NCBI GenBank assembly: GCA_964412105.1
Contig: CAYPNM010000005.1
Location: forward strand, 1 to 64,000
Origin: JAKAGZ01 sp964412105
GTDB taxonomy: Bacteria > Bacteroidota > Ignavibacteria > Ignavibacteriales > Ignavibacteriaceae
Direction: 5' to 3'
Length of the DNA stretch: 64,000 bases
In this document: positions 25,859 to 34,337 of the stretch, in pieces
Numbering within the stretch: position 1 is the first letter of the stretch
How the letters are laid out: the number at the start of each line of letters is the position of its first letter
Program-made: the position numbers and the translations under genes
Notes under the pieces: generated by a model
The model's database searches: none
What the model saw: only the letters and a program-made list of their open reading frames with translations
What the model was told of the DNA's origin: nothing

Positions 25859-26632
25859 ATGGAAATGTTAAAAGATAAGATTGTATTCATAACAGGAGCT
25901 ACGGCAGGAATCGGCGAAGCGTGTGCACTTGATTTTGCAAGGGAAGGAGCAAACCTGATTTTATGCGCAAGAAGGATTGAAGTACTTGAAAAGCTTGTAA
26001 ATAAAATAAAAAAAGAATTTGGAGTTAAAGTCCATTATTTCCAGCTTGATGTGAGGGACAGGTATGCCGTTGAATCAGAGATTTCCGCTTTACCCGATGA
26101 ATGGAAAAATATTGATATACTGGTAAACAATGCAGGGCTTGCAAGAGGTTTCGGCAAAATGGATAATGGAGACTTAGATGCATGGGAGGAAATGATTGAC
26201 ACAAACGTAAAAGGCCTGCTTTATGTTTCGCGGCTGGTTTTGCCTTTAATGACAGCAAGAAATAAGGGACACGTAATTAATATTGGTTCTGTTGCAGGAC
26301 ACGAAGTTTATCCCAACGGTAATGTCTATTGTGCTACAAAATTTGCAGTTCACGCATTAAGCAAAGGTATTCGATATGATTTGCTTGATAAAAAGATAAG
26401 AGTAACAACTATCGCTCCTGGATTGGTTGAGACCGAATTCAGTGAAGTCAGATTTTCCGGTGATAAGGAAAGGGCCAAACAGGTTTATAAAGGGATTAAG
26501 CCACTTGTCGCGAAAGATATTTCAGATCTTGTTTTATTTGCGGCTACCAGGCCTGAACATGTTAACATAAATGAAATAGAGGTCACGCCAACCGCTCAGG
26601 CTTCTTCAACACAGGTTTTCAGGGAAAATTAA
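25859..26632 (+). CDS. SDR-family NAD(P)-dependent oxidoreductase (YdfG-like)
   Basis: 257-aa short-chain dehydrogenase/reductase. Cofactor motif TGATAGIGEA at residues 12-21, then ARR (favouring NADP), NNAG at about 86, the catalytic Ser in NIGSVAGHEV and the YCATK Tyr-x3-Lys pair. The C-terminal NINEIEVTPTAQAS pattern is seen in YdfG-type 3-hydroxy-acid dehydrogenases, which reduce malonic semialdehyde or oxidise serine/3-hydroxyacids. ACGGAG lies 8 bases before the ATG. Single plus-strand gene; the next gene is convergent. Confidence 0.88.
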   Translation: MEMLKDKIVFITGATAGIGEACALDFAREGANLILCARRIEVLEKLVNKIKKEFGVKVHYFQLDVRDRYAVESEISALPDEWKNIDILVNNAGLARGFGKMDNGDLDAWEEMIDTNVKGLLYVSRLVLPLMTARNKGHVINIGSVAGHEVYPNGNVYCATKFAVHALSKGIRYDLLDKKIRVTTIAPGLVETEFSEVRFSGDKERAKQVYKGIKPLVAKDISDLVLFAATRPEHVNINEIEVTPTAQASSTQVFREN

Positions 26633-26700
26633 AAGAGGGTAATAAATTCTAAATTCAAATATCTAATTCTTAAACTAGTTTAGGATATGTCATTTAGAGT

Positions 26701-27966
26701 TTAGGTTTTAAGATTATCCAGAATCAAGGATAAAGAAGCGGCAATATTTTTTCTGTCAAATTTTTCTATTGAAGCCAGGTTCGTTTTTAATTGTGATGAC
26801 TTTTCAAAGAATCCTTTGCCGCTTTCATTGTAATTAAATATCATCCCTGCATTTGATCCGGCCAATATACTTTTTACCTCTTCGTTGTCATTTCCGAATG
26901 CGATTATCGGCTTGCCCGTTCTCATATATTCGAATAATTTACCCGGGACGTGTCTTTTCTCAGTTGCACAAACTAACAAATAAGAAGCCTGATTTAATTC
27001 ATTCAAAAGCCGGTCATATGGCAGGAAACCAACAAATTCTGTATAAGGCATCAGACAATTCTTTCCAATTTCTTCTTTTATGCCGGGACTCACTGTCCCA
27101 ATAAATTTCATCCTGAGTTTTCTTCCATTTTCGATTTCTTCCTTTAACATCTTCCAGAAGTTTTTTGGATTCTGGAAGTCAAAAATATTCCCTGCATGAA
27201 TAAGTAATTCACCAATGGAAGCTTTTTCTTTTAATTCTACTTTACTAAAATCTTCTTCATTATATCCCCAGTATAAGACATCGCTTTTTGTTTTTAAAAA
27301 TTCATATTTATTAGTGTAGTCATCTTTCATAGTTCGGGTTACAAATATGACTGAGGCGGCATTTTTCATTACTGATTTTTCGAGTTGATTATCTATAGCT
27401 AAGGTCAGCCGGCTTCTTTTAAATTCCTTGTAATAAGCAATATCGACCCATGGATCAATAAATACAGGAATATGAAGAATCCTGTTCCTTTTGCTTAATC
27501 GCATCCCAATTACGTGCGAAGTATGCGGCGGACCGATTGAAATTATTGCGTTGAATTTTTCTTTCCTCAATAAATTATTTCCTGCTTTAATAGCAGAAAA
27601 AAACCATCCTATTCTTGCATCCGGAATAAATAAGTTCATTCTTATCCAGATGGATATTCTGTGTGTTAGACCTTTGTTAGTTCTGGAAATAGTTTCCGAA
27701 GCAATCAGTTGATCATCTTTAGCTTTACCGGTAAATTTTTTGTAGATATCAAACGGTTCAAACGATTTTGTTTTAATTACATTAAGATTTTTATCTATTT
27801 CTTTCAGCAGGCTTTCATCTTTCTGTGTAAATGTATCTTCTGTTACGGTTAGAACATACGGCTGCCAGCCTGAATCAGGGAGGTACTTAATCATTTTTAA
27901 CGGCCAATGGAGGGAAGCTTTTCCTGAAGGTGGCCAGAAGTATGTAATGAATAACACTTTTTTCAT
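26701..27966 (-). CDS. Family 4-type glycosyltransferase
   Basis: 421-aa GT-B glycosyltransferase. N-terminal MKKVLFITYFWPPSGKASLH is typical of GT4 enzymes; IGPPHTSHVIG and IPVFIDPWVDIAYY mark the acceptor domain. In the C-terminal domain HAGNIFDFQNPKNF and LFEYMRTGKPIIAFG with the downstream Glu (NDNEEVKSI) match the nucleotide-sugar binding EX7E region. It likely decorates a surface polysaccharide, but there are no neighbouring polysaccharide genes. Its ATG overlaps the methyltransferase stop by 4 bases, so the two form an operon. Confidence 0.85.
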   Translation of the reverse strand: MKKVLFITYFWPPSGKASLHWPLKMIKYLPDSGWQPYVLTVTEDTFTQKDESLLKEIDKNLNVIKTKSFEPFDIYKKFTGKAKDDQLIASETISRTNKGLTHRISIWIRMNLFIPDARIGWFFSAIKAGNNLLRKEKFNAIISIGPPHTSHVIGMRLSKRNRILHIPVFIDPWVDIAYYKEFKRSRLTLAIDNQLEKSVMKNAASVIFVTRTMKDDYTNKYEFLKTKSDVLYWGYNEEDFSKVELKEKASIGELLIHAGNIFDFQNPKNFWKMLKEEIENGRKLRMKFIGTVSPGIKEEIGKNCLMPYTEFVGFLPYDRLLNELNQASYLLVCATEKRHVPGKLFEYMRTGKPIIAFGNDNEEVKSILAGSNAGMIFNYNESGKGFFEKSSQLKTNLASIEKFDRKNIAASLSLILDNLKT

Positions 27967-28577
27967 TTAGATTCTTTTTTGCCGATGAACCTGATAACTG
28001 ATGCTTCCCCTGAATGAAGAGAACTTTCCGATAAATGGACGATTTCTTTAGAAAGCATTAAAGGAGTTAGCTCAGCAAATGTTTCTTTAATATTATCAAT
28101 TGAATAAAGCATCTCCGGAGATTGAGGACCTCCTGAAGTTCTCCCCATTTGTTCCTGAGAATAAACTTCCATAATTACAACTCCCCCTGTTTTTAGTGCT
28201 TCCATAACTCTCCTGTGAATCTTTATCCTTATTTTTTCATTCAGGTGGACAAAGATCAAAACAACAGCATCATAAGAATTTTTTTGAGGGTAATAATTTT
28301 CAAGATTTTCAACAGTGTAGTTTATATTTACATTTTTATCTTTTGCGTGATTAAGAGCTTTTTCTTTTGCTTTTAAACTGAAGTCCACTGCATCGACCTG
28401 CCAGCCCTTTTGCGCCGCATAGATTCCATTTCTTCCTTCACCTTCACCAAGCATTAATATTCTGCCCGGTTTAAGCAAATCAATTTGTTCTTTAAAAAAC
28501 TCATTGGGCATGGTACCATAGACATAATTTTCATCTGAATATCTTTCATCCCAGAAAGAGCCGCCATATTTATTCAT
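27963..28577 (-). CDS. Class I SAM-dependent methyltransferase (TehB-like)
   Basis: 204-aa Rossmann-fold methyltransferase. SAM motif I is GRILMLGEGEGRNGIYAAQ (residues 34-52), then VDAVDFSLKA as motif II, and YDAVVLIFVHL as the post-II strand. The MNKYGGSFWDERYSDENYVY start is common to small TehB/UbiG-like methyltransferases of Bacteroidota. Small-molecule methylation is likely but the substrate is unknown. It lies directly upstream of the glycosyltransferase, overlapping it by 4 bases. Confidence 0.85.
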   Translation of the reverse strand: MNKYGGSFWDERYSDENYVYGTMPNEFFKEQIDLLKPGRILMLGEGEGRNGIYAAQKGWQVDAVDFSLKAKEKALNHAKDKNVNINYTVENLENYYPQKNSYDAVVLIFVHLNEKIRIKIHRRVMEALKTGGVVIMEVYSQEQMGRTSGGPQSPEMLYSIDNIKETFAELTPLMLSKEIVHLSESSLHSGEASVIRFIGKKESK

Positions 28578-29422
28578 CCTCTATCTCCAAATTTGGAATT
28601 ATAAGCAGTTCAAAATACTAAAATTTAGTTATAATTTATTTATAATGATTTTTAGATATTGTTTTGCTTTGATTGGATGCATACATAAAGTAAATAAAAC
28701 ATGAAGCAAATTAATATTTTCAAATTTATGACATAGTTTACTATGCTAAATTTCTGAGTAAGGGAGGAATTAAAATTAAGTCAACCTACTCTATCGTGTT
28801 TAATATATTCATAGCTTCTTTACCGATAAAGTAATAAAGAATAGAATGTGTCAACAAAATTATGTTGATCCTTCAAATCATTAAGTCATCTCAAAAGCTA
28901 TCACTTGTTTAATTTTTAAAGCCTTGTTTGAAAGGGGGGATTAGCAAAGTGTAAAATCCTTTTAAAGGTTGCAGATTTCGAATAGCCATTAAAGTTTCAT
29001 AGAAGACCTATATTAGTTATATAAATTATGTCGAATATGGCTCTAAAGATTATTTCAAACTGATTTATACGCAGACTGCTGAAGGTATAAAGCCTGTCTC
29101 ATATTGCTAATCATTTGGTCTTTATTTTCTGACCAGCTGGTCATTTAAGGCCAGGTGAAGGCCAGTTGTACCCTAGTTGAAGGCTGCCTTGAATTGTGCA
29201 ACAAAATGAGATAATTAAGTAATTCATCTGGAATAAATTCATAAAGGACTGTGTCAAAGAATGGTTTTGATACAGACAGTTATTTTGAATAATTGGATAT
29301 TAACAGTTTGATAAAGAATAAGACACCAGCGATCAGCATTTTAAATTAGGCATTTAAGGGGAATTATTTGGATTTTTAAATTAAGGTTCCTTTTGTAGTT
29401 TAAATAAAACTTTCAGGTAGCC
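28578..29422. other. 845-base intergenic region, no gene; contains period-11 array
   Basis: No reading frame longer than about 16 codons with a plausible start. It separates the minus-strand methyltransferase from the type III PKS gene and probably carries the promoters for both. It contains the 11-base-period array at 29131-29198, with a perfect 12-bp palindrome at its left end (GACCAGCTGGTC, 29131-29142), and an 18-base motif shared with 5903-5920 (29092-29109). Confidence 0.5.
29131..29198. repeat. Degenerate 11-bp tandem array (copy B)
   Basis: Units TTTAAGGCCAG, GTGAAGGCCAG, TTGTACCCTAG, TTGAAGGCTGC and CTTGAATTGTG run gaplessly from 29144, preceded by the palindrome GACCAGCTGGTC. The succession GACCA...GGT...GCCAGGTGA.GGC...TTG...AAGGCTG also appears in the reverse complement of the array at 12192-12280. 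The period and consensus are therefore shared by two intergenic regions in opposite orientation. Confidence 0.6.
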
Positions 29423-30505
29423 ATGCTTATAGATATATCAACCGCCTCACCACCTTTTAAGGTGCCGCAAGAAATTGCAAAAGAGGAATTAAAAAAGAGA
29501 ATGGGAGGAACTTCCGCTATTTCCAGAATGATAGATATGGCGGCTCATTACTCAGGCATTGATACCCGGTTTGTTGTAGTGCCTGACGCAATTCCCTCTT
29601 CTCAGAATAAATTCTTTTCGGATGGGAAAAATTATTTGAGGCCGGATACAAACCAGAGAATGACCGAATATGAAAAATGGTCAAAGCGATTAACGGCAGA
29701 AGTGGTTTCAAATATATTAAACCAAAATAAATTTAATGGTTCGGAAATTAATAGACTTATTACTATTTCATGCACAGGATTTTTTGCTCCGGGCCTGGAC
29801 TACCATTTGATAAGAGAATTCGGAATACCGCTTTCAGTTAAAAGAACTAACATAGGATTCATGGGCTGCGCCGCTTCTCTGATCGGATTTAATTCCGTTT
29901 TGGAAGCAATGAACTCAGCTAATGGAAACGAACTTAATACCTTGGTGGTCTCAGTGGAAATTTGCAGTCTGCATTTGCAGACTGGACCTACTCGTGATAA
30001 TATACTCGCAAATACGGTTTTTGCAGATGGTGCGGCGGCGGCTCTTTTTTCAAATTCAAAAAAGGGAAAGATGAATTTAGTTAGCACCGATTCCGTTTTA
30101 TTTAAGGACTCCTCAAATGCAATGGGCTGGAAAATTGGCAATTTTGGTTTTGAGATGATGCTATCCTCTGAGCTGCCTAAAATGATTCTTGAATTTGCCG
30201 CACCCAAGCTTTTGGAAATACTGAAATCGAAAAATCTTTCTGTTGATAAAATAAAATATTGGGCGTTACATCCTGGTGGCAGGGCAATTCTTGACTCACT
30301 GCAGCAAGGACTGAATCTTAATGAAGAGCAAATGTGTCCATCAAGGGAAGTGTTAAAGAATTACGGCAATATGTCCTCTGCGTCTATTCTTTTCGTGCTC
30401 AAAGAAATAATCGATAATAATAAAGTTAAAGATGATGAATATTGCTGCGCTGTTGCTTTCGGTCCCGGACTTACAATGGAAGTTGCAATTTTAAAGGGGA
30501 CTTAA
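29423..30505 (+). CDS. Type III polyketide synthase (chalcone/stilbene synthase family)
   Basis: 360-aa thiolase-fold enzyme that extends an acyl-CoA starter with malonyl-CoA and cyclises it to a pyrone, resorcinol or phloroglucinol. The catalytic triad of the family is present: Cys149 in GFMGCAASLIG, His283 in WALHPGGRAI and Asn316 in NYGNMSSAS, with the H-to-N spacing of 33 as in chalcone synthase. An earlier SCTGFFAPG motif is also conserved. Product length and ring type cannot be read from the sequence. It is the first of three tightly spaced genes; the methyltransferase ATG overlaps its stop by 1 base. Confidence 0.92.
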   Translation: MLIDISTASPPFKVPQEIAKEELKKRMGGTSAISRMIDMAAHYSGIDTRFVVVPDAIPSSQNKFFSDGKNYLRPDTNQRMTEYEKWSKRLTAEVVSNILNQNKFNGSEINRLITISCTGFFAPGLDYHLIREFGIPLSVKRTNIGFMGCAASLIGFNSVLEAMNSANGNELNTLVVSVEICSLHLQTGPTRDNILANTVFADGAAAALFSNSKKGKMNLVSTDSVLFKDSSNAMGWKIGNFGFEMMLSSELPKMILEFAAPKLLEILKSKNLSVDKIKYWALHPGGRAILDSLQQGLNLNEEQMCPSREVLKNYGNMSSASILFVLKEIIDNNKVKDDEYCCAVAFGPGLTMEVAILKGT

Positions 30506-31182
30506 TGTTTCTTAAGAGGAGCTACTCACCTGAAATTATGGATGATTTTTCAATTCTAGATGAAAGAATTGATGATGCATTAAAAGAATTATCAGTAACG
30601 AATAAATACCTTGGTGGAATCTCAACCAGCAGAGAAGGATTGAAATTATTGCTGAATGGAAATAATAAAGACAATATATCTATCCTTGACATTGGAGCCG
30701 GAGCATCCGATATACTTCAATATCTTAATAAAAAATTTCGTTCATTAAAATTTACAAGTTTGGAATTGAATAAAAGAGCATGTGTCTATTTAAGGAAGAA
30801 TTCTGTATCAAATATCGTTTGCGCTGATTCGCGGAAATTGCCTGTAAAGGAAAAGCAATTTGATGTTGTTCATGCTTCATTGTTCCTGCATCACTTTAAG
30901 GAAGAGGAGATTAAAAAGTTATTAAAAGAATTATTAAAAATTTGCAGGGAAGGAGTAATAATAAATGATCTAAGAAGATCTATATTTGCATTGATTGGAA
31001 TTAAGATAATATCGGTTTTACTTTCCAGGAGTGAAATGTTTAAAAATGATGGGCCATTATCGGTAAAAAGAGGATTTGTAAGAGGTGATTTATTAAATAT
31101 TCTTTCGGAGCTCCAGGTAAAAAAATATTGCCTTAAAAGAAAATGGGCATTCAGGTGGATGCTGGTGATTTATCCGGACTAA
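30505..31182 (+). CDS. SAM-dependent methyltransferase of the PKS cluster
   Basis: 225-aa class I methyltransferase. The ATG at 30505 shares the final A of the PKS stop TAA, and the preceding GGGG is a fair ribosome-binding site; longer frames begin inside the PKS gene. SAM motif I is ISILDIGAGASDILQYL, then LKFTSLELNKRACVYL and CADSRKLPVKEKQFDVVHAS, followed by LFLHHF. It most likely O- or C-methylates the type III PKS product, inferred from the tight operon. Confidence 0.82.
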   Translation: MFLKRSYSPEIMDDFSILDERIDDALKELSVTNKYLGGISTSREGLKLLLNGNNKDNISILDIGAGASDILQYLNKKFRSLKFTSLELNKRACVYLRKNSVSNIVCADSRKLPVKEKQFDVVHASLFLHHFKEEEIKKLLKELLKICREGVIINDLRRSIFALIGIKIISVLLSRSEMFKNDGPLSVKRGFVRGDLLNILSELQVKKYCLKRKWAFRWMLVIYPD

Positions 31183-31183
31183 A

Positions 31184-32332
31184 ATGGGCTTAAATAAATT
31201 TGATATTGCTATAATAGGAGGTGGACCTGCAGGTTCGTCAATAGCAATACATTTAGCATCCTGCGGTTTGAATGTTAGTCTGTTTGAGAAAAAAGAATTT
31301 CCGCGTGATGTTATATGCGGTGAGTTTCTTTCATATGAAGTTATAGAATCCCTTAAGAAATTCGGATTGTACCAGCGATTTATGTCATTAAACCCAACCT
31401 CAATTAATTCATTCAGATTCATAAATAACGATTCATCGGAAATTAGAACTGAATTCCCTTTTGAGTCTTATGCAATGAAAAGATCTATATTCGATAACTT
31501 CCTTATTGATAAGGCTAAGGAATCCGGTGTAAAAGTCTTTCAGCCTTGCGAAATAAAAACAATCAAAAGACAGGGGACTTTATTCACGTTAAAAGCATTA
31601 GGCCCTCAAAATACTTACGAAGATGTTTCTTCCAGGTTTTTGATCGCAGCGTATGGAAAACAAAATATCCTTGATAAATTATTGAACAGAAACTTTGTAA
31701 ACAGAAAATCGGGTTTGAACGGCATAAAATTTCATGTTAGTAAAAAATATTTAAAGGATTTCCCAGGCAATGAAATTCACATTTATGCTGCACAAGGGAT
31801 CTATTGCGGTATAAATTCAATCAGCTCTACTGAGGCAACATTATGCTTTCTCGAGGACAGAAATAATTATACTGGTTCAGCCAAAAATCACTTGAATTAT
31901 TTAATGAAAACAAACAAACAGTTTGCTGATATTTTTACGAGCGATTTCCCTGATACCATCAATGGTTTGCAGGCGTATGGCGCCGGTAATATTTATTTCG
32001 GCAAAAAAGAATTAGTGAAAGACAGAATTTTTATGGTGGGGGATGCAGCAGGAGTTATAGCTCCTCTTACAGGAGATGGAATAGGAATGGCATTTGAAAC
32101 CGCAGAATTGTTGGGCAAAATCCTGGCAGATGGAATCAGGAAAAATAAAGATGTTGAAACTATGGAAAAGCAGTATATCAAAAAATGGAATGAGCATTTT
32201 AAATTGAGGTTATTATCTGCCGGTTTTATTCAAAAACAGGTATTAGGCAGCGTTTTACAAAAAACAAGTATTGGAATTTTGAAACTTTTTCCTTCAATTT
32301 TGCCTAAGATTGTAATGATGACAAGAGGTTAA
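31184..32332 (+). CDS. FAD-dependent oxidoreductase (geranylgeranyl-reductase/UbiH-like)
   Basis: 382-aa flavoprotein. The N-terminal dinucleotide fold FDIAIIGGGPAGSSIAIHLA (residues 5-24) is followed by FPRDVICGEFLS, and the FAD ribityl motif FMVGDAAGVIAPLTGDGIGM is near residue 285. This pattern is shared by geranylgeranyl reductases, flavin-dependent hydroxylases and flavin halogenases; the tryptophan-halogenase WxWxIP motif is absent. It starts 1 base after the methyltransferase stop, so it is third in the PKS operon, and is the likely tailoring oxidase or hydroxylase. Confidence 0.87.
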   Translation: MGLNKFDIAIIGGGPAGSSIAIHLASCGLNVSLFEKKEFPRDVICGEFLSYEVIESLKKFGLYQRFMSLNPTSINSFRFINNDSSEIRTEFPFESYAMKRSIFDNFLIDKAKESGVKVFQPCEIKTIKRQGTLFTLKALGPQNTYEDVSSRFLIAAYGKQNILDKLLNRNFVNRKSGLNGIKFHVSKKYLKDFPGNEIHIYAAQGIYCGINSISSTEATLCFLEDRNNYTGSAKNHLNYLMKTNKQFADIFTSDFPDTINGLQAYGAGNIYFGKKELVKDRIFMVGDAAGVIAPLTGDGIGMAFETAELLGKILADGIRKNKDVETMEKQYIKKWNEHFKLRLLSAGFIQKQVLGSVLQKTSIGILKLFPSILPKIVMMTRG

Positions 32333-32388
32333 GCAAATACAAGTTTTCAATTAGTTTATTATCTTTACATAGTTAGTTTAATGGAAAT

Positions 32389-32763
32389 ATGAAATTGAAG
32401 TTGAAAAGCATTGATAAATTCGTAGTAATTGGCGACAGGGTTCTTATAAGACCGGAAGAAAATGCTGAAAAAACAGCCAGCGGTTTATATCTTCCGCCTG
32501 GAGTTTCGGAAAAGGAAAAAATTCAAAGCGGATATGTTATAAAAGTCGGGCCGGGATATCCAATTGCTTCACAGGGAGATGACGAACCCTGGAAAGAGCC
32601 TAAAGAACCGATAAAATTTATTCCGTTGCAGATTAAGGAAGGAGATCTTGCAATTTTTCTGCGTAAAGAAGCATATGAAATTGAGTTTGAGAAAGAGAAA
32701 TTTCTGATTGTAGCTCAGTCCGCTGTGCTTATGCTTATCAGGAATGATGAAATAGTCTTTTAA
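32389..32763 (+). CDS. GroES-like co-chaperonin family protein
   Basis: 124-aa protein of the GroES fold: VVIGDRVLIRPEENAEKTAS, GLYLPPGVSEKEKIQSGYVI and VGPGYP match the N-terminal half, and KEAYEIEFEKEKFLIVAQS the C-terminal half. It is longer than GroES (about 97 aa) owing to an acidic insertion near residues 65-85 (ASQGDDEPWKEPKEPIKF) at the position of the mobile loop/roof. No groL follows, and the downstream gene is convergent, so it is an orphan GroES-like protein rather than the main co-chaperonin. Confidence 0.82.
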   Translation: MKLKLKSIDKFVVIGDRVLIRPEENAEKTASGLYLPPGVSEKEKIQSGYVIKVGPGYPIASQGDDEPWKEPKEPIKFIPLQIKEGDLAIFLRKEAYEIEFEKEKFLIVAQSAVLMLIRNDEIVF

Positions 32764-32764
32764 C

Positions 32765-33772
32765 TTACTCCCACCAGCTTAGTATTGTAAAACGAGAAGA
32801 TTTGAGATTTGCTTTGGCATTATCGATGGCAGCGCTACTATAATAGAGTTGTGCATTTCCGGTTGCCTGCATATTAACACTTTTTCCCACAAATATTGAT
32901 GCACCGAAGATTCCGGCGTTTCCTGCCGTTTTAGTAGTAATTGAAGAATTGCCGTAGGCGATTACAATTCCATGAAAATTAAATTGTCCTTCCATTGACA
33001 GGTTACCATTCACAATTAGTATGCCATATCCATAACCAGTTCCAGTTAAATTAACATCACCTGTTGTGTATGTAATTTTTGGATCAGTGGCAGTGCCTAA
33101 TACTGTGCCCGTTCCATAAGTTCCCGATGACAATGATATGTCAGCAGAAAAAATGTAGTTTTCAGTAACTTCAAGCCAGTTTGTTGTATCTTGCACTGTG
33201 CTGACGCTTGGGGTTCCCCCCGAGCCCTGAATTGCATATGTTATTTTATTTTTAATATTGTTTACAACGTAAGAACTGTCACTCGGGTTATCAACTCCAA
33301 ATCCTGGTACAGATGTTCCTGATATTGGATTTCCATTAATATCGTGGTCATTTCCATTTATGTCCATATTTCCGTTTAAGTTTATGTTCATGGTGTCTGA
33401 AGAAATGTAAACTGCAGCACTGATTTTGGGAAAAGATATGGCCTGTCTGGTAGCTGTAGCGAAGCTTGTGTGTGTAACTCCATTATAGCGTGCAATCGAT
33501 TTTACATAAAGCGTGTCACTACCGTAAACATATAAATCATAAGTGCCATCCATTAGGGAATTATTTAGAAAGCTGCCGGTAAGCGCTTTATCTTCCCTAA
33601 GTTTTTCAAGATAAATTTCAATCCCTGAATTTGCAATCAGCCTTGCCTTGGTATTTGAGTAGGAATTAACGGCAGTTGCTAAGCCCGTATTTGTATTCTT
33701 GTTCAGACTGAATATTAGTATCGTAACCAGCAAAGACATGCCCAAAGCTAAAATCAAAATTGCCTTTCCCAT
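32765..33772 (-). CDS. PilX-like exported pilus-associated protein (last of three)
   Basis: 335-aa protein beginning with a hydrophobic segment (MGKAILILALGMSLLVTILI) followed by an amphipathic helix with NSYSNTKARLIANSGIEIYLEKL, similar to PilX/GspK-type minor pilins. There is no prepilin peptidase motif (G before F/M with Glu at +5). The rest is a Ser/Thr/Gly/Asn-rich beta-helical-looking region (about 130-300) with short repeats such as NLNGNMDINGNDHDINGNP. It is the third gene of a three-gene operon on the minus strand, 1 base after the preceding gene. Function is inferred only from the N-terminus. Confidence 0.6.
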   Translation of the reverse strand: MGKAILILALGMSLLVTILIFSLNKNTNTGLATAVNSYSNTKARLIANSGIEIYLEKLREDKALTGSFLNNSLMDGTYDLYVYGSDTLYVKSIARYNGVTHTSFATATRQAISFPKISAAVYISSDTMNINLNGNMDINGNDHDINGNPISGTSVPGFGVDNPSDSSYVVNNIKNKITYAIQGSGGTPSVSTVQDTTNWLEVTENYIFSADISLSSGTYGTGTVLGTATDPKITYTTGDVNLTGTGYGYGILIVNGNLSMEGQFNFHGIVIAYGNSSITTKTAGNAGIFGASIFVGKSVNMQATGNAQLYYSSAAIDNAKANLKSSRFTILSWWE

Positions 33773-33773
33773 A

Positions 33774-34337
33774 TCAAATATTCCTTGGGTTAATAGTTAA
33801 TTCCCAGTATGTAAAAAGATATTTTTGCTGATCATTGTCGTATACCTTTGTGGGTGATTGAACCCATAATTCAGCTTTAATGTATTTAACGCTATCGGGC
33901 ACAGTTGTTACATTTCCCAAAATATTCAAATAAGAAAACTTAAGATTAGTAATTCCAAGCGATGGTCCTTTCGAAGTATCTCCGTTAACAACCCTATACA
34001 AAATTCTGTCGCTGGGATTATCTGTATATGAAACTGCTGTTGAGTCGCTTAACAAGTATGACACTGTATCCATAACCTTGTTCGAATCAATATCAGCGTA
34101 AAATTTTATTTCCTGTGGATCGGCAGTAATTATCGGACTTGCACCCGTATAACCGTAACCGATTTTTCGCAAATCGCTCTCCATTATATCAGCCAGAGTT
34201 TTTGCATTCATCTGAAGCTGAAGGTCGGAATTTGATTTGAATTGGATTTGTGATGAGTAGATATTCAAATTTGCAATACCAACCATCACAATTGCCGCAA
34301 TTATGGCCGCTCCTATTAAGTCTAAAACTGTGTCCAT
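33774..34337 (-). CDS. PilW-like pseudopilin-related protein (second of three)
   Basis: 187-aa protein with one N-terminal membrane segment (LIGAAIIAAIVMVGIANLNI, residues 7-26) and an extended helix including LQLQMNAKTLADIMESDLRKIGYGYTG, the pattern of PilW-type minor pilins. The C-terminal half is beta-rich (DSVKYIKAELWVQSPTKV, YLFTYWELTIN). No canonical prepilin cleavage motif precedes the hydrophobic segment. The start ATG overlaps the upstream gene's end by one base and the downstream gene follows after one base, so translation is probably coupled. Confidence 0.55.
   Translation of the reverse strand: MDTVLDLIGAAIIAAIVMVGIANLNIYSSQIQFKSNSDLQLQMNAKTLADIMESDLRKIGYGYTGASPIITADPQEIKFYADIDSNKVMDTVSYLLSDSTAVSYTDNPSDRILYRVVNGDTSKGPSLGITNLKFSYLNILGNVTTVPDSVKYIKAELWVQSPTKVYDNDQQKYLFTYWELTINPRNI

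Noticed and set aside
29767..29790. Cys117 (SCTGFFAPG) as the catalytic Cys of the type III PKS
   Set aside because: Comparison with chalcone synthase motifs places the catalytic Cys in the later GFMGCAAS motif (Cys149), whose distance to His283 and Asn316 fits.
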